From the NCBI GenBank assembly GCA_046756565.1, contig JBHHWO010000068.1:1-24874 (forward strand): a DNA stretch of 24,874 nucleotides, written 5' to 3'. Below the pieces are notes generated by a model that made no database searches, had not been told where the DNA came from, and was given only the letters and a program-made list of their open reading frames with translations. Each line of letters begins with the position of its first letter. Position 1 is the stretch's first letter. Positions 1-7,748 of this stretch are shown piece after piece. Origin of the DNA: CALZIK01 sp046756565. Its GTDB lineage: Bacteria; Acidobacteriota; Thermoanaerobaculia; Multivoradales; JAHEKO01. A program made the position numbers and the translations under genes.

Positions 1-3
1 GGG

Positions 4-45
4 GACCTCAGGAGACGGAGTCGACAGGCCACCGCGCCTGAGGTC
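4..45 (+). promoter_or_regulatory. Inverted repeat covering the smpB ribosome-binding site
   Basis: GACCTCAGG at 4-12 pairs perfectly with CCTGAGGTC at 37-45 across a 24-nt loop. The right arm contains the only Shine-Dalgarno-like sequence (TGAGG, 39-43) ahead of the smpB ATG at 51. If transcription starts at or before position 1, the stem would occlude that site. The pairing is seen directly; a regulatory role is inference. Confidence 0.4.
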
Positions 46-50
46 TACCA

Positions 51-518
51 ATGTCTCGACCGACCGGTAAACGAGCGATCGCCGAGAACCGGCGCGCACG
101 CCACGACTACGAGCTGCTCGATAAGATCGAAGCGGGGATCGTGCTCAAAGGGACCGAGGTGAAGTCGATTCGGGCGGGCAAGGTCCAGCTCAAGGACAGC
201 TACGTCGAGATTCGGGATGGCAACGCCTATCTCGTCGGCGCCCACGTCTCGCCGTATAGCCACGGGAACATCCAGAACCACGATCCCGAGCGGCCGCGCC
301 GTCTGCTGCTCAACCGCCGCGAGATCGATCGCATCTTCGGCAAGACCATCATTCAGGGCCTGACCTGCGTGCCTCTATCGGTGTACCTGAAGGGCAATCT
401 GGTCAAGGTCGAGATCGCCATCGCCCGCGGCAAGAAGCTGTACGACAAGCGCCAGGCGGAGAAGAAGAAGCGAATGGCCGCCGAGGCCGCCGAGGCCATC
501 CGCGAAAGAGTGCGCTAG
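51..518 (+). CDS. smpB: SsrA-binding protein SmpB
   Basis: SmpB binds tmRNA and delivers it to stalled ribosomes for trans-translation, in the cytoplasm. The 155-residue length is normal for the family. The N-terminal block (AENRRARHDYELLDKIEAGI, then LKGTEVKSIR), the central KDSYVEIRDGNAYL and the HDPERPRRLLLNRREI segment form the OB-fold tmRNA-binding core. The C-terminus is a basic tail rich in Lys and Arg (about residues 130-155), as expected of the ribosome-inserted SmpB tail. ATG at 51 is preceded by TGAGG at a 7-nt distance. The gene is convergent with the YbjN-like gene, 65 bp away. No tmRNA gene is visible in the window. Identification is secure. Confidence 0.97.
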   Translation: MSRPTGKRAIAENRRARHDYELLDKIEAGIVLKGTEVKSIRAGKVQLKDSYVEIRDGNAYLVGAHVSPYSHGNIQNHDPERPRRLLLNRREIDRIFGKTIIQGLTCVPLSVYLKGNLVKVEIAIARGKKLYDKRQAEKKKRMAAEAAEAIRERVR

Positions 519-583
519 ACGCTTCGGCGCCACTCGAGACCGGAGAGGATCGAGACAGCGAGTTGGGGCGATCGGGACGCCGT

Positions 584-1060
584 CTAGCCGGTCGTCGCCG
601 AGCGTTGCCGGCGGCCGCCGGTATCGCGAATCCGGTCCAAAGCCGTTTGGCCGCCGTATTTGTCGACGATCCGGTCGTCGTACTCGTCGGAGACGTTGGC
701 GACCGCCGCGATGGTTCCCAACAGGTTCTTGCGGTCGAGCGAGCGTCCGAACAGGGACTGGGAGTAGAAGATATCGGTGCCCACGAGCGAGAACGCTCCA
801 ACGGGCTGCTCGTGGTTGAGCTCCAGCAGGCCCAGAAGGAGCTCTTCATGAAGCTGGACGCCCTGCACGCAATAGGCGGTGACTTCGACGGTGGTCTCTT
901 CCGGTCCGTAGGGCTCGACCGACAACTCGAGGATCGTGCTGCCGTAGCCGACGTAGAAGTGCCCGTTCTCGTCGTCGAGGAAAGGATCGTCGAACAACTC
1001 GGACAGGATCTGGCCCATCCGGGCGTGAGTCTCTTCGTGGTGCGGGTGCTCGAATTGCAT
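584..1060 (-). CDS. YbjN / type III secretion chaperone-like domain protein
   Basis: The 158-residue soluble acidic protein has no signal peptide. The pattern ILSELFDDPFLDDENGHFYV, followed by a strand-rich region (STILELSVEPYG, TTVEVTAYCVQG) and LLLGLLELNHEQPVGAFSLV, matches the alpha/beta fold of the YbjN/CesT-like superfamily. Those are small dimeric chaperone-like proteins of mostly unknown function in bacteria without a type III system. An in-frame ATG lies further upstream at 1126, but the ATG at 1060 has a strong GGAGGAG Shine-Dalgarno sequence (reading into ATGCAATTC), so it is preferred. The gene is divergent from the FadL-type gene across about 140 bp. The exact role is unknown. Confidence 0.75.
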   Translation of the reverse strand: MQFEHPHHEETHARMGQILSELFDDPFLDDENGHFYVGYGSTILELSVEPYGPEETTVEVTAYCVQGVQLHEELLLGLLELNHEQPVGAFSLVGTDIFYSQSLFGRSLDRKNLLGTIAAVANVSDEYDDRIVDKYGGQTALDRIRDTGGRRQRSATTG

Positions 1061-1116
1061 CACTTTGGCTCCTCCGGGACCTACTGTAGCAACTCGCTGG
1101 CACCCTTGGGATTTCA

Positions 1117-1146
1117 TTGACAGCATTGATTTTGTTCCAATAGGGT
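1117..1146 (+). promoter_or_regulatory. Candidate sigma-70-type promoter for the FadL-type gene
   Basis: A perfect TTGACA (1117-1122) is followed 18 bp later by TAGGGT (1141-1146), which keeps the key first T-A and final T of a -10 box. A start near 1152 would give a leader of about 50 nt ending in GGGGAAG before the ATG at 1201. The -10 match is modest. Confidence 0.45.
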
Positions 1147-1200
1147 CGCCCTGGAAATGGTTTTTGGGTCAGCTGGCGAGCCGATCCAACCTGGGGAAGC

Positions 1201-2484
1201 ATGCTGAGAAACTCGAGATCGCGGGGCCAACTTTGTGCGCTGCTGGTGGCGTCGGTCGCCCTGCCGGCCGAGGGCGCGGGTTTCGGTATCTTCCAGCAGG
1301 GCGCCAAGGCGATGGGCATGGCAGGTGCCTTCACCGCCCAGGCGGACGATCCCTCCGCGTTGTTTCACAACGTCGGCGGCATCGCGCATCAGAAAGAGCG
1401 CGCGTTCCAACTGGGCGCCACACTGATAGGTGTGAGCTCGAGCGACTTCGTGGGTTCACCCCCTGGGATCGCAGTCGGCACGACTGCGGAATCCGAACCG
1501 CTGCTCGAGGTGCCGCCGCACTTCTACTGGGTCGAGCCAATGGGCGATCGCTTGACGTTCGGCCTGTCGGTCAATTCGCCGTTCGGGCTCACCAGCGAGT
1601 GGACAGAGCCCGAGTTCCCTGGCCGCTACATTAGTCGCATGGCTTCCCTGGTCTCATATGACGTCAGCTCGAACCTCGGCTGGAAGGCTTCCGATACGAT
1701 CGGCATCGGATTCGGCGCGATCGTCAGGTACTCTGAAGTCGAGCTCGAGGTCGACTTGCCCTCCTTCGATCCTGGTGCCGGACAGGTCGTCGACGTCGCG
1801 CACCTTGCCTCCGAGACCGATCTCGAGGCTGGCTTCGGCTTTCAACTCGGCGTCTCCAGTCACCCGAACCCAAGCTGGTCTTGGGGCTTCTCGTATCGCA
1901 GTGCGATCGAGATCGACTACGCCGGCTCCGGCCGGCTGCGGCAGATCCTGACCGGGAACAGGGGCCTGGACGACTTGATCGCAGCCACTATTCCGTTCGA
2001 CCAGGACCTGCCTGTCACCACGGCCATCGAGTTCCCGGATATGGCTAGCGTGGGCCTGGCCGTGAAGCCCTCGCGCGATTGGCTCATCGAGGTCGATGTC
2101 AACTGGGCGGGCTGGAGCACCTTGACCGCGTACGATATTCGATTTCCCCAAAACCCCGAGTTCGACCGGGTTTATCGGCAGGACTGGGAAGACGTCTACA
2201 GCTACAGGCTGGGTGCCAGCCGGTCGACCGCTCGAGGCGAGTGGCGCTTCGGCTTCTCATTTGACGAGACGCCGCTTTCCCTCGGAGCGCTGGGGCCGCT
2301 CCTGCCCGACGGCGACCAGACGGCTATCACTCTCGGCTACGGATTCGAAGCGGGGACCTCGACGGTGGATCTGGCGCTCATGGCCGTCGACATCGGCAAG
2401 CGGAGGACTACGGTCAGCTTCGAGGACTTCAACGGCAGCTTCGAGAGCTCGGGTCTTCTGTTCGCTTCGACCGTGACCTGGTAG
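1201..2484 (+). CDS. FadL/OmpP1/TodX-family outer-membrane transport protein
   Basis: Proteins of this family form 14-stranded barrels that move long-chain fatty acids or other hydrophobic molecules across the outer membrane. The 427-residue product starts with a signal peptide (LCALLVASVALPAEGA). The typical mature N-terminus follows: GFGIFQQGAKAMGMAGAFTA, then ADDPSALFHNVGGIA, where the family usually has an N-P-A-G motif (here N-V-G-G). The rest alternates polar and hydrophobic residues as in amphipathic strands. The chain ends in an aromatic residue (ASTVTW), the usual barrel-assembly signal. The next gene begins 13 bp downstream, so they probably form a unit. The substrate cannot be read from sequence. 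Confidence 0.9.
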   Translation: MLRNSRSRGQLCALLVASVALPAEGAGFGIFQQGAKAMGMAGAFTAQADDPSALFHNVGGIAHQKERAFQLGATLIGVSSSDFVGSPPGIAVGTTAESEPLLEVPPHFYWVEPMGDRLTFGLSVNSPFGLTSEWTEPEFPGRYISRMASLVSYDVSSNLGWKASDTIGIGFGAIVRYSEVELEVDLPSFDPGAGQVVDVAHLASETDLEAGFGFQLGVSSHPNPSWSWGFSYRSAIEIDYAGSGRLRQILTGNRGLDDLIAATIPFDQDLPVTTAIEFPDMASVGLAVKPSRDWLIEVDVNWAGWSTLTAYDIRFPQNPEFDRVYRQDWEDVYSYRLGASRSTARGEWRFGFSFDETPLSLGALGPLLPDGDQTAITLGYGFEAGTSTVDLALMAVDIGKRRTTVSFEDFNGSFESSGLLFASTVTW

Positions 2485-2490
2485 TAGGCT
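2485..2490 (+). promoter_or_regulatory. TANNNT -10-like hexamer 7 nt before the SGNH gene
   Basis: TAGGCT ends 7 nt before the ATG at 2498, and no good Shine-Dalgarno sequence is present. A start here would give a leaderless transcript internal to the FadL-SGNH pair. This is one of six similar cases in the window; the motif is short, so each case alone is weak. Confidence 0.3.
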
Positions 2491-2497
2491 GGGGCCT

Positions 2498-3877
2498 ATG
2501 GCAAGGATGCGGTCGACGGTCGCTTGTCTCGGCGCGGGCCTGCTTGCGCTCTGCGCGGGAGTGCAGACGGCCTCGGCGGCTGCCGATCTCAACCGGTTCG
2601 TGGTCCTGGGCGACAGCTTCGCGGCCGGCTTTGCGGACGGCGGTCTGGCGGCCGGCGGGCAGCGCTCCGGATTTGCTCGGCGGATCGCTGGTCAGGCCAA
2701 CGGGGCGACGGCATCTTTCGAGCAGCCGGTGATGTCGGCGCCGGGTATTCCCGCCGTAAACGAGTTGAGCGGTGGCGCTGCCCGAGTCTTGACGCCTAAG
2801 GCGGGCCTGGGCTCGCCCATTAACCTCACCCTGCCGCGGCCCTATGACAACCTCGCGGTTCCCGGTGCTCTCGCAGGCGACGTCCATCGGACGAGGAGCG
2901 ATGGCGGAGGGCTGCACGACCTCATCTTGAGGGGCTTGGGAAGCCAACTGGAACAGGCCCAGCTTCTCGAGCCGACTTTCGTGAGTCTCTGGGTCGGCTC
3001 GACCGACGCGCTGCGGGCGGCCGTTTCGGGTGTGGTTCTCGACGGTGTAACGCTCACGCCGACCGCGGACTTCGCCGCCCATTACAACCTGATCGTGCAG
3101 ACCCTGGTGGCCGGAGGCACGACCGACGGCGTGGTCGCGACGATCCCGGAGGTTACCGCCCTGCCGTTCGTGACCACGGCTGCGACGGTTGTCGCAGTGG
3201 ATTCGGGCAGCGGCTTCGGAGTTCCATTGGCCGGGCCCGACGGGCCGCTCTCGGACGGCGACTCGGTCCTGATGAGCGCAACACCGCTTCTGGCTCGAGG
3301 CGACGGTGTGCCGGTCGAGCTCGGTGGAAGCGGCCGGCCGTTGCCGGACAACGTGGTTCTGAGCCGGAAGGAGGCGCGGCAGATTCGCGGCCGTGTCGCC
3401 GAGTACAACCGGGTGATCCGAAGGGCCGCGGCGGACGTGGGCTTTGCGGTGGTCGAGACGGCGGCGGTTTTCGACGAGGCAAAGCGTCGCTTGATCGAAG
3501 CCGATCTGTTCTCCCTCGACGGAATCCATCCCTCGCCGCTCGGACAGGCGCTTCTGGCCAATGCCTTCATCGGAGCCATCAATCGGACCTACGGCGGCTC
3601 GATTCCGGAGATCGACATAACCGCGGAGTCCGCTACGCTGGGATTGCGAGGGTCGACGGTTGCGGAGAGGCGCATCGTCTTCAGCCGCCGGGCCTACAGG
3701 AGTCTGCGCTTCAGTCTCGGGATTCCAAAAACCGGACGGCTGCTCCGGATGAAGCAGCGCGCTTTGCGGCGGCTGGAGCAAGAGCGACGGAAGCGCCTGG
3801 AGCGCTTTCGGCGCTACAAGTTGCCGCCGCCGCCCAGGCTGGCGCAGGTATTCAATAGGACTGCCACCACCCTCTAG
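2498..3877 (+). CDS. Exported SGNH/GDSL-type hydrolase-like protein
   Basis: The 459-residue protein has a signal peptide (ACLGAGLLALCAGVQTASAA). Block I is FVVLGDSFAAGF, with the nucleophilic Ser in GDSF. Block II is a Gly region (YDNLAVPGA), and block V is LDGIHPSPLGQALLANAF, which supplies the Asp-x-x-His pair. Block III, normally G-x-N-D with an oxyanion-hole Asn, reads LWVGSTDAL, so the Asn appears to be replaced. The C-terminal 60 residues are very basic (RRLEQERRKRLERFRRYK), perhaps for contact with the envelope. The gene lies 13 bp after the FadL-type gene, a pairing that suggests hydrolysis of a lipid or ester that the barrel imports or exports. The fold assignment is firm; catalytic competence is uncertain. 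Confidence 0.82.
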   Translation: MARMRSTVACLGAGLLALCAGVQTASAAADLNRFVVLGDSFAAGFADGGLAAGGQRSGFARRIAGQANGATASFEQPVMSAPGIPAVNELSGGAARVLTPKAGLGSPINLTLPRPYDNLAVPGALAGDVHRTRSDGGGLHDLILRGLGSQLEQAQLLEPTFVSLWVGSTDALRAAVSGVVLDGVTLTPTADFAAHYNLIVQTLVAGGTTDGVVATIPEVTALPFVTTAATVVAVDSGSGFGVPLAGPDGPLSDGDSVLMSATPLLARGDGVPVELGGSGRPLPDNVVLSRKEARQIRGRVAEYNRVIRRAAADVGFAVVETAAVFDEAKRRLIEADLFSLDGIHPSPLGQALLANAFIGAINRTYGGSIPEIDITAESATLGLRGSTVAERRIVFSRRAYRSLRFSLGIPKTGRLLRMKQRALRRLEQERRKRLERFRRYKLPPPPRLAQVFNRTATTL

Positions 3878-4001
3878 CACGGGACACTAGCGCCGCGGAT
3901 CAAAAGACGCGCGTGGTTTGCGCGCAGCGGCACGCGGACACCTCTACGAGGTCCGGCAATCGCCCGGCTGACCTGGCCGCCGTCGAAAACCAGTTGGGAA
4001 A

Positions 4002-4024
4002 GGGACACGAAGGAGTCGTGTCCC
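4002..4024. promoter_or_regulatory. Perfect 9-bp inverted repeat just upstream of uvrA
   Basis: GGGACACGA (4002-4010) and TCGTGTCCC (4016-4024) are exact inverted repeats around AGGAG. The repeat is followed by CGATTTT. It could terminate the upstream transcript, although the T-run is short. It could instead be an operator: it covers the -35 position implied by the TAGCCT hexamer at 4034. A weaker bulged hairpin sits at 3935-3955. No other gene is evident in the 171-bp gap. Confidence 0.5.
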
Positions 4025-4033
4025 CGATTTTGC

Positions 4034-4039
4034 TAGCCT
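4034..4039 (+). promoter_or_regulatory. TANNNT -10-like hexamer before uvrA
   Basis: TAGCCT ends 9 nt before the uvrA ATG and no Shine-Dalgarno sequence is present (the preceding bases are pyrimidine-rich). This fits leaderless or nearly leaderless expression. Weak on its own. Confidence 0.3.
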
Positions 4040-4048
4040 CCCTGCCCG

Positions 4049-6859
4049 ATGAAGAACATCCTCGTCCGCGGCGCGCGCGAGCATAACCTCAGGAATCTCT
4101 CGATCGAGATTCCTCGCAATCGGCTGGTAGTCATCACCGGCGTGTCGGGTTCGGGCAAGTCGTCCCTGGCGTTCGACACCCTGTATGCCGAGGGGCAGCG
4201 CCGGTATGTGGAGTCACTGTCGGCCTACGCCCGGCAGTTCCTCCAGCAGATGGAGAAGCCGGACGTCGACTCGATCGAGGGGCTCTCGCCGGCGATCTCG
4301 ATCGAGCAGAAGTCGGTCTCGCGCAACCCGCGCTCGACGGTCGGCACGGTGACCGAGATCTACGACTACTTGCGCCTTCTGTTCTCTTCGATCGGTACGC
4401 CTCACTGCACCCGGTGCGGTCGCGAGATCCGTCCGCAGACGATCCAGCAGATGGTCGACCGCATCGTGGCGCTGCCGGAAAAGAGTCGTGTCGTCCTCTA
4501 CGCTCCCTACATCCGCGGCAAGAAGGGCGAGTACAAGAAGCAGCTCGCACAGATGGCGAAGGACGGTTTCGTCAGGGCGCGCATCGACGGCGAAATGGTC
4601 GATCTCTCGGGGCAGACGCCGGCACTCGACAAAAAGAAGAAGCACGCGATCGACATCGTCGTGGATCGCTTGGTGATCCGGCCGGGTCTCGAGAACCGGC
4701 TGACGTCGTCGCTCGAGACGGCGCTCAAGGTGAGTGGCGGGCTGGTGATCGTCGCGCCCTCCGGCGCCGACGAAGAGACCTTGTCGCAGGACTACTCGTG
4801 CGCCAGCTGTGGCACCAATCTCGCCGAGATCACGCCACGTCTGTTCTCCTTCAACAGTCCGTACGGCGCCTGCGGCACCTGCTCCGGCCTGGGCACCATC
4901 ATGGCTGTGGACGAGGACTTGGTGATCGCCGATTCCGAGCGTTCGATAGAGGCTGGAGCGATCGCACCCTGGCCGTCGTCGAGCAAATCCTGGCGAATGC
5001 GGATGATCAAGACGCTCGCGAAGGAGATGAACTTCTCTCTGAACAGGCCCTGGAACAAGCTCTCCAAGAAGGCCCGCAAGGTGATTCTCTTCGGAAGTGG
5101 CGACACCGAGCTGACCTTCGAGCTCAGCGGCAAGAAGTCGAGCTACACGTGGACGGGATCCTACGAGGGAATCATTCCGGTGCTCGAGCGGCGCTACCGG
5201 GACACGGATTCGACCTCGGTACGGGCGGAGATCGAGAAGTACATGGCCGTTCACACCTGTCCCGAGTGCGACGGGCGCAGACTCCGGCCGGAAGCGCTGG
5301 CAGTCAAGGTCGCGGGCCAGTCGATCGATCAGCTGTCGCTGCGCACGATCGACGAGCTGGCCGAGTTCTTTACCGCTCTCGATCTCGACAGGCGCGAGCG
5401 CGCGATCGCCGGAAAGGTCGTCCAGGAGATCGACGACCGGCTCGGTTTCCTGCGCGCGGTCGGAGTCGGCTATCTCTCCCTCGAGCGCTCCTCGGGCACC
5501 CTCTCCGGGGGCGAGAGCCAGCGCATCCGGCTCGCGACACAGATCGGCAGCAAGCTGATGGGAGTGCTCTACGTCCTGGACGAGCCCTCGATCGGATTGC
5601 ACCAGCGGGACAACGCCCGGCTGCTCAGAACTCTCCAGGGGATGAGAGATCTGGGCAATTCGGTGCTCGTGGTCGAGCACGACGAAGAGACTATTCGGTC
5701 TGCGGATTGGGTGATCGATCTCGGCCCCGGCGCCGGCGTCCACGGCGGCGAGGTCGTGGCGCAGGGAAGCCCCGCGGAGATCGAGGACGATCCGAAGTCG
5801 CTGACCGGGCGCTATCTGCGCGGTGACCTGCACGTGCCGGTGCCGGGTGAGCGTCAGGAGCCCAGCGACCGCAAGCTGGTCGTTACCGGAGCTCGCCAGA
5901 ACAATCTCAAGGACCTGACGGTGGAGTTCCCGCTCGGTCTCTTCATTGTCGTAACCGGCGTTTCGGGCTCGGGCAAGAGCAGTCTGGTCAACGACATCCT
6001 CTACCGCGCTCTCGCACAGCGGTTCTACCGCGCACAGGAACGTGCCGGCAAGCACACCCGAATCGCGGGTCTCGAGCACCTGGACAAGGTGATCGCCATC
6101 GACCAGAGCCCGATCGGCCGGACGCCGCGATCGAACCCGGCCACCTACACGAACGTCTTCCAGCACATTCGCTCCCTGATGGCAAAGACCCCCGAGGCCC
6201 GGATGCGTGGCTACAAGCCCGGCCGCTTCAGCTTCAACGTCAAGGGCGGTCGCTGCGAGGCCTGCAAGGGTGACGGCCAGATCAAGATCGAGATGCACTT
6301 CCTGCCCGACATCTACGTGACCTGCGAGGTCTGTGGCGGTAAGCGCTACGGACGAGAGACCCTCGAAGTCCGCTACAAGGGCAAGAACATCGCCGAGGTT
6401 CTCGACATGCCGGTCGAGGAAGCCAGTGAGTTCTTCCGCAACGTGCCACCAGTGGCGAGAATCCTCGGAACCCTGAATGAAGTCGGCCTTGGGTACATCC
6501 GGCTCGGTCAACCCGCGACGACGCTCTCCGGCGGCGAGGCCCAGCGGGTAAAACTCGCTCGCGAGCTCTGCAAGCGCGCCACCGGAAGAACGCTCTATCT
6601 TCTCGACGAACCGACCACCGGCCTCCACTTCGACGACGTCGGCAAGCTTCTGCGCCTTCTGCACCGGCTGTCCGAGACCGGCAACACGGTCGTCGTGATC
6701 GAGCACAACATGGAGGTCATCAAGACGGCAGACTGGATCCTGGATCTCGGGCCCGAGGGTGGAAACGAGGGCGGGGAGCTGATCGCCACGGGCCCCCCGG
6801 AAGAGGTCGCCAAGGTCAAGGGCAGTCACACCGGCCGGTATCTTCGAAAGGCCTTGTAG
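4049..6859 (+). CDS. uvrA: Excinuclease ABC subunit A (UvrA)
   Basis: UvrA is the damage-recognition ATPase of nucleotide excision repair; its dimer loads UvrB onto lesions in the cytoplasm. The 936-residue length is standard. ATPase I has Walker A GVSGSGKSSLAFDT (about 32-45), signature LSGGESQRIRL and Walker B LYVLDEPSIGLH. ATPase II has GVSGSGKSSLVNDI, LSGGEAQRVKLA and LYLLDEPTTGLH. Zinc-binding Cys pairs are visible in CTRCG, in CASCG with CGTCSG, in CPECDG, and in the C-terminal CEACKGDG with CEVCGGKRY. Everything expected is present. The gene stands alone between gaps of 171 bp and about 160 bp. The ATG at 4049 precedes the invariant MKNILVRGAREHNL start. A perfect inverted repeat lies 25 bp upstream. 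Confidence 0.98.
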   Translation: MKNILVRGAREHNLRNLSIEIPRNRLVVITGVSGSGKSSLAFDTLYAEGQRRYVESLSAYARQFLQQMEKPDVDSIEGLSPAISIEQKSVSRNPRSTVGTVTEIYDYLRLLFSSIGTPHCTRCGREIRPQTIQQMVDRIVALPEKSRVVLYAPYIRGKKGEYKKQLAQMAKDGFVRARIDGEMVDLSGQTPALDKKKKHAIDIVVDRLVIRPGLENRLTSSLETALKVSGGLVIVAPSGADEETLSQDYSCASCGTNLAEITPRLFSFNSPYGACGTCSGLGTIMAVDEDLVIADSERSIEAGAIAPWPSSSKSWRMRMIKTLAKEMNFSLNRPWNKLSKKARKVILFGSGDTELTFELSGKKSSYTWTGSYEGIIPVLERRYRDTDSTSVRAEIEKYMAVHTCPECDGRRLRPEALAVKVAGQSIDQLSLRTIDELAEFFTALDLDRRERAIAGKVVQEIDDRLGFLRAVGVGYLSLERSSGTLSGGESQRIRLATQIGSKLMGVLYVLDEPSIGLHQRDNARLLRTLQGMRDLGNSVLVVEHDEETIRSADWVIDLGPGAGVHGGEVVAQGSPAEIEDDPKSLTGRYLRGDLHVPVPGERQEPSDRKLVVTGARQNNLKDLTVEFPLGLFIVVTGVSGSGKSSLVNDILYRALAQRFYRAQERAGKHTRIAGLEHLDKVIAIDQSPIGRTPRSNPATYTNVFQHIRSLMAKTPEARMRGYKPGRFSFNVKGGRCEACKGDGQIKIEMHFLPDIYVTCEVCGGKRYGRETLEVRYKGKNIAEVLDMPVEEASEFFRNVPPVARILGTLNEVGLGYIRLGQPATTLSGGEAQRVKLARELCKRATGRTLYLLDEPTTGLHFDDVGKLLRLLHRLSETGNTVVVIEHNMEVIKTADWILDLGPEGGNEGGELIATGPPEEVAKVKGSHTGRYLRKAL

Positions 6860-6996
6860 GGACCCTCGTTGTCGAATCGGTCGGCTCGCGCCGCCCGACG
6901 ACCGGCCAGGATGTCGCCAAGGTGCAGCGCGAGCGGGAGGAGGGCAATGACGAGTTCTCCGATGGCGAATTGTGGATGGCCGACACACCGGGGTGA
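6860..6996 (+). other. Intergenic stretch with a coding-like open frame; possible gene remnant
   Basis: The frame running through this gap without a good start codon ends in a peptide of coding-like composition (DVAKVQREREEGNDEF, then SDGELWMADTPG, stop at 6994-6996). It is charged and ordered, unlike the Arg/Ala/Pro-rich shadow frames typical of this DNA. It may be the degraded 3' end of a gene or simply chance. I do not recognise it. Confidence 0.2.
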
Positions 6997-7008
6997 GTCG
7001 TGTGCCTG

Positions 7009-7014
7009 TAGCCT
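7009..7014 (+). promoter_or_regulatory. TANNNT -10-like hexamer before the patatin-like gene
   Basis: TAGCCT ends exactly 7 nt before the ATG at 7022. With no Shine-Dalgarno sequence, a transcript starting at about 7021 would be leaderless. Confidence 0.3.
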
Positions 7015-7021
7015 TGCGCGA

Positions 7022-7708
7022 ATGTCTCGCGACCTGATCCTCTCCAGCGGCTTTCTGGCATTCGCCCGGCACGTTGGGTTCCTGCGTGCGGTCGAGGATT
7101 CCCGAATCCAGGTGGGAGCCGTATGCGGGACCTCGTCCGGGGCCCTGGTGGGGGCCCTGTGGGCCGCCGGGTGGTCCGCCGACGAGATCGGCAGCGAGCT
7201 ATCGGCGCACCGGCCGATTCGGTGGCTACGCCCTAGTCTGCGACCATGGCGGGGCCTCGTGAGTATTCGCCCGCTGGTCTCGAGGCTTCGGGAGCTTCTC
7301 CCGGCGTCCTTCGCCGAGCTCGAGCGGCCGCTGGGCGTCGGGGTGATGGGCCCGCGGCGGTCTCATCGGCTCCTTTCCGAGGGACCGCTGCCGGCGGCGG
7401 TGGCCGCGTCGTGTGCGATCCCGATCGTGTTCCAACCGGTCGTGCTGGGCGGTGTCGGGTACTGCGATGGCGGTGCCGCCGATCGTCTCGGACTGGACGC
7501 GTGGCGGCGATGGCGTCCCGAACGAGCCGGCCTGGTCCACTGCGTCGAACGGACACGCGGCCGAGATGTGACCAGTGCGCTGGACGGTCTCGAATGGGTC
7601 AGGACACCCCCGTCGGGCGCCAGCTTCTTCAGCCTCGGGGATTTCAGTGCCCAGGTCGAGGAGTCTCGTCGACAGGCTCGCGAGACGCTTGCGCCGACCG
7701 CCACCTGA
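7022..7708 (+). CDS. Patatin-like phospholipase family protein (atypical oxyanion loop)
   Basis: The 228-residue protein has the patatin Ser-Asp dyad elements. VGAVCGTSSGALVGALWAAG holds the GxSxG nucleophile (Ser38), and GVGYCDGGAADRLGLD holds the D-G-G/A motif with Asp149. PLPAAVAASCAIPIVFQPV is the usual segment between them. Patatins act as acyl hydrolases on membrane or storage lipids. The Gly-rich oxyanion loop near the N-terminus (normally G-G-G-x-R/K-G) is replaced by ILSSGFLAFARHVGFL, so activity is in doubt. An in-frame ATG exists at 6869, but its extra 51 residues are low-quality Arg/Ser-rich sequence. Start 7022 begins right at the fold and has a TAGCCT hexamer 7 nt upstream. No signal peptide is seen. 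Confidence 0.75.
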   Translation: MSRDLILSSGFLAFARHVGFLRAVEDSRIQVGAVCGTSSGALVGALWAAGWSADEIGSELSAHRPIRWLRPSLRPWRGLVSIRPLVSRLRELLPASFAELERPLGVGVMGPRRSHRLLSEGPLPAAVAASCAIPIVFQPVVLGGVGYCDGGAADRLGLDAWRRWRPERAGLVHCVERTRGRDVTSALDGLEWVRTPPSGASFFSLGDFSAQVEESRRQARETLAPTAT

Positions 7709-7748
7709 AGGGGTGGTGCGTGCTTGGGTGGCGCCACGCGGGGGGCAC

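Noticed and set aside
1096..1116. TGGCACCCTTGGGATTT as a second sigma-54 promoter before the FadL-type gene
   Set aside because: The -24 part fits, but no TGC is found at the required 9-bp distance after TGG; a TTGACA-based promoter fits better.
2429..3880. Long minus-strand open frame opposite the SGNH gene
   Set aside because: Low-complexity Arg/Gln-rich product, no ribosome-binding site, and the plus strand has clear SGNH motifs.
4214..7072. Very long open frame on the minus strand opposite uvrA
   Set aside because: Its product is rich in Arg, Gly, Leu and Asp without recognisable motifs. It mirrors a strongly conserved plus-strand gene and results from GC-rich third positions.
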